From NCBI RefSeq assembly GCF_002865645.1, contig NW_020194515.1, forward strand, positions 1,178,001 to 1,242,000: a DNA stretch of 64,000 nucleotides. The letters are read 5' to 3'. This stretch comes from Hyaloscypha bicolor E (lineage: Eukaryota; Ascomycota; Leotiomycetes; Helotiales; Hyaloscyphaceae). The notes under the pieces were generated by a model that worked only from the letters and a program-made list of their open reading frames with translations, made no database searches and had not been told where the DNA came from. A program made the translations under genes and the position numbers. Below, in pieces: positions 58,964 to 64,000 of this stretch (within the stretch, counting starts at the first letter, position 1; each line of letters begins with the position of its first letter).

Positions 58964-60951
58964 ATGGCGTTTGCATGGATCATCATGTCCACTAGGTGGG
59001 ATTTCGCCAATGTTCAAGCCACACTCAACGTTATCATCAGCGTTTTAGGAACGATAGGCATATGGGCATTTTCTCGATTCTGGTATCAGCGTGGCAGCAC
59101 AAAAATTATCTCCAAAACCAACGCTCCCCTATCAACCCTCTTCACCTTCACCAGCCCCGGAGAGGCTTGGGACTTGCTTGTACTCCTGAAGGCCCACATA
59201 TTCGAGAGTCGATACTTCAATCTCCTAGTTCAGCTTGTTGCGATATTGATAGTAACTACTGCAACGACGCTTGCTGGCCCGATTGCAAGATACGCTTTGA
59301 GGACGGGGCATATGGTTCAACAAAATACCATTGCCGGGCTATCTGCAAGCAAAGGAGGTGGCGCGTCTGGCAACAGTGCAGGTGCGAGCGTGCTGTGGAA
59401 CAACACTTTCCGGAATCTGGACGAGGCAAACTTCCCTCACGACCAGCTTTTGGACTTTTTGCCACCAAGCACCCTATCGTGGACCTATCGTGCCGATGAA
59501 TGGGATCCTGCTTGGCGGGTTCACTGTAACGAAACCGGGGAGACATCCCTGGCTATCACGGCGAACCCAATCTACCCAATTGTCGACCCTCTTAATGCAT
59601 TTCCAGCGTTTCGGGACACGTTCGACGCGCTTTGGTTCAATAAATCCATCTACCGTGTCACAGCAGACTTCTGCGGGTGGTTTCCATGGGATCCAAATTA
59701 CTCCTTACTCTTAGCAAAGGATGTGGTTGTCTTTGTCCTTATTCAATCTGATCCGGCTGTGGACGATCAGATGCACAAGAATGAACACCCAATCCATCTT
59801 TCTCTCTCCACCATTCGTCTTCACTCATCCACCCTAGTTATGCGTAATGACCAGGTCAATTACTCTGCCCGTACTGCTTGGGCTTTGAATGGGACAGTGG
59901 GGAACGCAAGTTACGTCAGGACCGAATGCACAATCACTCGAAAAGCGGTGGTGGCGGACGAAGATAGGATAGCGTGGCCATGGACCAATGACACTGTAAG
60001 CTTCTTCGAGAGATCTATTCTTTTGTTGTTGAAAATATTTGTCTCATGTACCTCATGCGCATTCCAGGAGAAAAAACTTACGGCAATCCCAGGCCTCTCT
60101 CATCAAAGCATTTGCCGATTACAATCGCTTTGCAGTGATTCAAGGTTCAGTGAAGAATGAAACAGTGCCTCTCTTCAATTCTAGTGAGCTTTTTCGCTTC
60201 TACCAGTAAGCACCACCTGAAGACCACCTTCAAGTCCGAGCTCCCTGAGAGACATATTCCAAGACTTGTGAGTCTTGGCATACTGACTTGCCATTTTTCT
60301 AGGGTATATCAGGTCGCTACCTCAACTGGATGGCAAGTAGCGGGGACTAAGCTTCTTAGCCTCAACCACACCACAGTCGAAATTTCAACAGCCTTCGTAA
60401 CCGTGGTGCTTCTTCTCGTGCTCTTTACCGTCGCCGGTAGCATCAGGTATATTTGGTTCTACCACCGCAACAAGGACACGCTGGAAGCTCTCTTCGTGCC
60501 GGACGGTACAATCGATTGGATGCTACACGCAGCAAAAGCTGCCCACACTAACCTAGAGGTCGGGGTGAAAGATCGCGTTCATTTTCAAAAAGCCATTTTC
60601 GGAAAGCGACCTTCGAGCACTCCAATATGCAGGCTTGCTCGTGTGCATAGTGGTGTAGCATTGCCTGATATGAAGCAATCGAGGTGCAGTGTCGGAAGAA
60701 CGGGCGTGAAGAAAGGGGCAGTTGTTACTTTTAACGAGATTCGAGACAGCTCTTCTTCGGGACCATCTTCAGCAAACTCGGACGAGAAAGGCAGCAGGGC
60801 AACAGTAAACTTAGTACAGCCACAATGCGATTTTCGCACGTCTGTTGAACTGCTGCAAAGTGATGGCAGAAGCTCACATGGTATCGTGGATCCGATTATT
60901 TTACCCAAGACAGAAGGGAAGGACGAAAGTTTAGATGAGAAAGCGACTTGA
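58964..60951 (+). CDS. Three-span membrane glycoprotein, 597 residues, unknown function, 3 exons
   Basis: Exons 58,964-59,995, 60,093-60,205 and 60,303-60,951; both introns are 97 nt (GTAAGC...CCCAG and GTAAGC...TTCTAG), and phases join cleanly. Predicted spans at residues about 17-37, 85-107 and 411-433. The loop between spans 2 and 3 carries about 11 N-glycosylation sequons (NNT, NET, NKS, NYS, NGT, NAS, NDT, NHT and others) and must face the lumen or exterior. The last 160 residues are a Ser/Lys-rich cytosolic tail with a 'DSSSSGPSS' run. The layout matches lineage-specific fungal membrane proteins of unknown role; no catalytic motif is visible. The start at 58,964 is the first in-frame ATG (AAAAAATGG), with a second at residue 8. 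Confidence 0.8.
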
Positions 60952-61123
60952 TGAATTTGAGGCCGGTCTGCTTCAACTTAGTGGAGTAACCCTACTGAGA
61001 AGGGTCAAATTGTACCGACGCAGATGCGAGCGAAAATATTGATTGTTCGAATAACGAATTTTACAAGTGTGTAAAGTTGGTAAGTATGAATGGAGAAACA
61101 GCCTAGTAAGTACAGGAACAGCA

Positions 61124-61129
61124 AATAAA
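61124..61129 (+). terminator. Candidate poly(A) signal of the membrane-protein gene
   Basis: AATAAA about 175 bp after the stop codon; 60,952-61,217 holds nothing else recognisable. Confidence 0.3.
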
Positions 61130-61217
61130 CATTATAAATGTGCCTCTTTATCAATTGCAAACCCCAGTCCGACTCTTGTCACCTGCTTCCCTCGTTGTCA
61201 CGCGGCATATTACTAAC

Positions 61218-61595
61218 CTATTCTACACGATTCTCTGGTAAAGCCATCGCAGATCCCTCCACCGTATTCCCTCCTTCTTCCTCGTCAATCCCCCAAGTTA
61301 TATCGGCCAGAACAGGCTGGAAATAAGTAAATTCCCCATACACCTCTTTAGTGTCGAGCCACATTCCTTTCGACTCTAGTATATCTATGTGCCGGAAGCA
61401 ATATACAATTGACTCCTTTACTTCGTTACTACTGTTACGTTCATTGCAAAAGCTGCTGGCATCTCCTAGATGTATAACCTCCTTCATCTCTGGAACAAAC
61501 TTGGCGAATCTCCATGTGTATAATATCTTGGGGGACAAAATCTTAAGGAGAACGAGATAAGCAGAATAAAATAGGAGGGGGACTACGGTGCGCAT
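61218..61595 (-). CDS. Hypothetical protein, 125 residues, with N-terminal hydrophobic segment
   Basis: A continuous frame with a plausible amino-acid mix. Residues about 4-20 (VVPLLFYSAYLVLLKIL) form a hydrophobic segment that could be a signal anchor. The rest is soluble and acidic toward the end (DEEEGG). The region 'FRHIDILESKGMWLDTKEV' looks like a genuine folded-protein sequence. No intron needed. I do not recognise the family. It converges on the membrane-protein gene. It may be a fragment of a longer gene, since nothing supports a promoter directly upstream. Confidence 0.4.
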   Translation of the reverse strand: MRTVVPLLFYSAYLVLLKILSPKILYTWRFAKFVPEMKEVIHLGDASSFCNERNSSNEVKESIVYCFRHIDILESKGMWLDTKEVYGEFTYFQPVLADITWGIDEEEGGNTVEGSAMALPENRVE

Positions 61596-62230
61596 TTCAG
61601 CCGCTCTTTACATTCGCAAGACATGGGGTGACCCGTAAAGTTTTTTTTTTACGAAAGAATGGAAAGTGGGTTTGGAGGCTGTGATGAGCAGTGGCGAAGA
61701 GATAATCTCGAGGAAAGCCTCCTGAACTCGGAATTCAAATTCAAATGCGACTCAGTAGTATACCAGATAATAAACCTGAGAAATTCATCGCTTTCTTTTG
61801 CGTGCGCGGCCACAATCAGCTAGTCCTCGTCATTGCACCCAAACTCAGGGGTATCATGTGATACGTAACCGACCTCCTTTCCATTATTCTGCTGTCGATC
61901 ACTGGTCTATATATAGCAGTAATATTCCAAGTGAGTTAAGAAAAACTCCTACTTCGAAAGGGTTGTAGATTTGAAGACGGAGCAAGCAGAATAAGCAGTA
62001 TATAAGGCGCTTGATTCTGTGGCGAGAAAAAATACCTCTGCTTGATTCAGCTGCTGGAGGAATGGTTCACTGGGAAGAAGAGCGTGACCGCAGGGGATTG
62101 TTCTATATTGTGTCTAACAAACTAATGGTTTGCAGTGCAAATGTTCGACTCGAGGGCTCTTGCTTATTGTTTCGTCAGACGAGACGGCAGGTGAACGTCT
62201 AATGACAGAGGAACATTGGACAGTGACAAA
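61596..62230. other. Intergenic region without a supported gene
   Basis: Contains a poly-T run at about 61,640-61,650 and a TATA-like CTATATATAG at 61,907-61,916. The short frame at 62,011-62,202 has no support. No other structure noted. Confidence 0.3.
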
Positions 62231-62683
62231 CAGTGTGTCAAAAATTTGAGTAGAGTAGAGTATATACTCATGAGTAGTATGAGTAGTAATGAGTAGCCGT
62301 CACGTGACAATAATAAACTAAGGTTTATTTAATAATTATTAAATAATAAAGATATTTATTAAGTAGCCCCAGTAAAGGTAAGCTAGGGCTTGTATAAGAC
62401 TAGCTAAATATTAATTTTCTATAATACTAAACTAGTTATGCTTCTTAGAATCTTGATTTCCCCCTGACCTTTGGCTCGCTTACTAAGCAATGTCATTGCC
62501 TAATTGGGTAGAAACTTGGCGCTAGATGGGAGGCTTACCTAATTAGGCTAGCCTGTCACGTGCAACTGTCACGTGGGTACCTACTCACACTACTCATACT
62601 ACTCATGAGTAGCTTGAGTAGAGTATGAGTAGAGTATGAGTAGGACCCACTACTCTACTCTACTCTACTCATTTGACACACTG
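62231..62683. mobile_element. 453-bp hAT-derived miniature element (internal-deletion derivative)
   Basis: CAGTGTGTCAAA / TTTGACACACTG termini identical to those of the 3.5-kb hAT at 30,063, and an exact 8-bp duplication GTGACAAA (62,223-62,230 and 62,684-62,691). The interior retains the end of a transposase gene (about 62,420-62,465, aligning with the last 20 or so codons at 30,323-30,390) and the sequence beyond its start side (about 62,468-62,575, aligning with about 33,340-33,460), so the middle was deleted. Subterminal repeats are about 20 units of GAGTA/TACTC instead of GATTA/GAATA. Confidence 0.92.
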
Positions 62684-62691
62684 GTGACAAA

Positions 62692-63760
62692 GAACTTGAC
62701 AGCAATGAGTTGGGACAATTGTATGGAGTATAGCTAGTATATTGAGAGTATGAAATTGCTGAATTCGCAATAGCGTCGCGCTGAGCTCTTTTGCAAGGTT
62801 CAAAAAGAGACGATGAGTTACAGAACTGGTAGACAGTTTTCCTCGAGAAGCGATCACCCGGGCCGTAAAATTTATCTCTTTGAGTTGAGCCTCGTGAATG
62901 TCTGTAAGCACTACAAAGTCGCATTCACCATCACAGCTCAGGGTTCATAATACAGGCAAGCACCCCTGGGAAGCGAGGCGATCTCCTCCCAACTAGAAAG
63001 GGACATCAAACCTGACAGAGAGGACTATTATCATTTCTCTTCTCATTTTTTGTTGTTCCCTCCTCTTCTGATATAAAATCACGCGTGGAGTCTGAACCTT
63101 TTCGATCAAGAAAGAACTATCAATTGAGGCCATAGTGCGAGTCCTTTCGCAACGGCAAACTGCAGTGAGTGCATGGGCCCCGCCAGTTTCCCCGTAGGCG
63201 AGCATGCCAAACTCGGAATCCCTGGCTTGAAGTCTACGTTTTTTTTAATTTTAATAAAGCGCAGCATCTCAAACTGAGCAGGAAATGAATGATAACAAAT
63301 CGCCACTTGACAGCGATGATAAGTGAACCTCTCTCTAACGTGTCGTCCCCAACCCCGCTAGTGTTGTTGAATACGGAAATCTAGTGGATTTCACAAAAGG
63401 CTTCCCAAGGCGTCAAGCTAGCTTCTTCAAGGTGCCGGTAAGCAACGAATAGGTACCTATATTCAGTCCTTTAGCAATGCAGCTGTTGCTGGTTAATATT
63501 CAAATCCTCAACGTAAGCAGCCGTTTTATATAACCCTGCACGACCACAACCTCAATCTTTGAAATACATTGTATATGACGGCAAAGTAAATCGCTGCAGT
63601 GACACACAAGGAAAAGCAATCCGCGATGGAAAGTACCGAAGTGCTACTTCCTAAGAGACGGTGGGGTATTTACAGAACGAGCACGCAGCAATGGTATTTC
63701 CTTGGCCGCCCTTTTCCTCACTCGAAGACGAGTCTCGTCCTCCGCTCCGCAATCCACCTC
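62692..63760. other. Intergenic region without a supported gene
   Basis: Only short frames on both strands without domains, hydrophobic patterns or convincing splice signals. A T-run lies at 63,240-63,247 and a TATA-like TTTTATATAA at 63,524-63,533. A diverged or intron-rich gene cannot be excluded. Confidence 0.3.
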
Positions 63761-63800
63761 TAAGTATATAAAAAGGTGAGAGTGACTTCGGGCTCATACC

Positions 63801-63965
63801 ATGGACCCACGGAGGCTGGACAAGAGTCACAAGACTACCTATGGCTTCGAATACACAAGGAACCCTCAACTCGAGGTATTTGATTATATATCGAATATTG
63901 GTAGGCCCAGCACCGTGCTCAAAATTGGGTGCCAATTCAGAGCTGCGTTCCAACTCTATTGCTAA
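63801..63965 (+). CDS. Possible small ORF, 54 residues, or first exon of a gene running off the window
   Basis: The ATG sits in a strong context (ATACCATGGACC) 35 bp after a TATA-like AGTATATAAAAAGG (63,761-63,774). The distance is too short for a normal leader, which argues against it. The product begins MDPRRLDKSHKTTYGFEYTR, with no recognised domain. A GT following CTCGAG at 63,873 could be a splice donor. Confidence 0.2.
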   Translation: MDPRRLDKSHKTTYGFEYTRNPQLEVFDYISNIGRPSTVLKIGCQFRAAFQLYC

Positions 63966-64000
63966 CCAGGGCAAGGCCGATGCAGCAAGAAAACTGTGAC

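Noticed and set aside
58996..59714. Alternative plus and minus frames inside the membrane-protein gene
   Set aside because: Shadows of the main frame, which is supported by spans, sequons and splice sites.
62655..62924. Minus-strand frames of 80-89 residues
   Set aside because: They run across the end of the hAT-derived miniature element and into its target duplication.
62993..63306. Minus-strand frames of 66-70 residues
   Set aside because: Overlapping short frames without a recognisable domain or gene signals.
63651..63974. Minus-strand frame of 107 residues
   Set aside because: Composition and lack of any motif suggest chance; it also runs antisense to a TATA-like sequence and a short plus-strand ORF.

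Overview
The window is nuclear DNA of a filamentous ascomycete (Pezizomycotina). Bases 1 to about 55,975 form an extremely AT-rich, TpA-rich block in which every retrotransposon reading frame is shredded by stops of the TAA/TAG type expected from C-to-T change. This is the signature of repeat-induced point mutation (RIP). Bases 56,000-64,000 have ordinary base composition and carry intron-bearing fungal genes. The species cannot be fixed from the sequence.

The AT-rich block is a stack of nested transposons. The oldest recognisable element is a minus-strand Gypsy element (E, about 49,026-54,852). It is cut inside its integrase C-terminus by a plus-strand Gypsy element of another family (C, 25,131-49,025 and presumably further left, beyond the window). 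Into C went: a tandem Copia array (1-25,130, two internal regions sharing an LTR), a second copy of the same Gypsy family in inverted orientation (D, 34,350-45,990), a complete hAT element (30,063-33,596), and two small non-autonomous elements (26,311-26,538 and 46,349-46,820). A third copy of the Gypsy family (B, 5,509-18,570) sits inside the shared Copia LTR. Comparing B, C and D base by base fixes the insertion points. B is about 13 kb because it carries some 4.6 kb between integrase and the 3' LTR, with a relic of an extra reading frame. A 36-bp near-palindrome occurs ten times, in LTRs of both the Gypsy and the Copia family and inside Gypsy pol.

The hAT transposase gene can be followed through 11 exons with 10 short introns, all with GTAAGT donors. 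It has three in-frame stops, all explainable as CAA to TAA. A 453-bp internally deleted relative lies in the gene-rich part (62,231-62,683). It has the same terminal inverted repeats, but its subterminal repeats have changed in parallel from GATTA/GAATA type to GAGTA type, suggesting a different transposase binding specificity.

The gene-rich part holds: a C-terminal ankyrin-repeat fragment (minus); a CmcJ/NvfI-like 2-oxoglutarate oxygenase gene with at least four exons (plus), whose best start exon lies antisense inside the ankyrin fragment; a small 60-residue protein gene (minus) with a 5'-UTR intron; a three-exon gene for a three-span membrane glycoprotein (plus); a possible 125-residue protein (minus); and the hAT-derived miniature element. 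No rRNA, tRNA or CRISPR array was seen.
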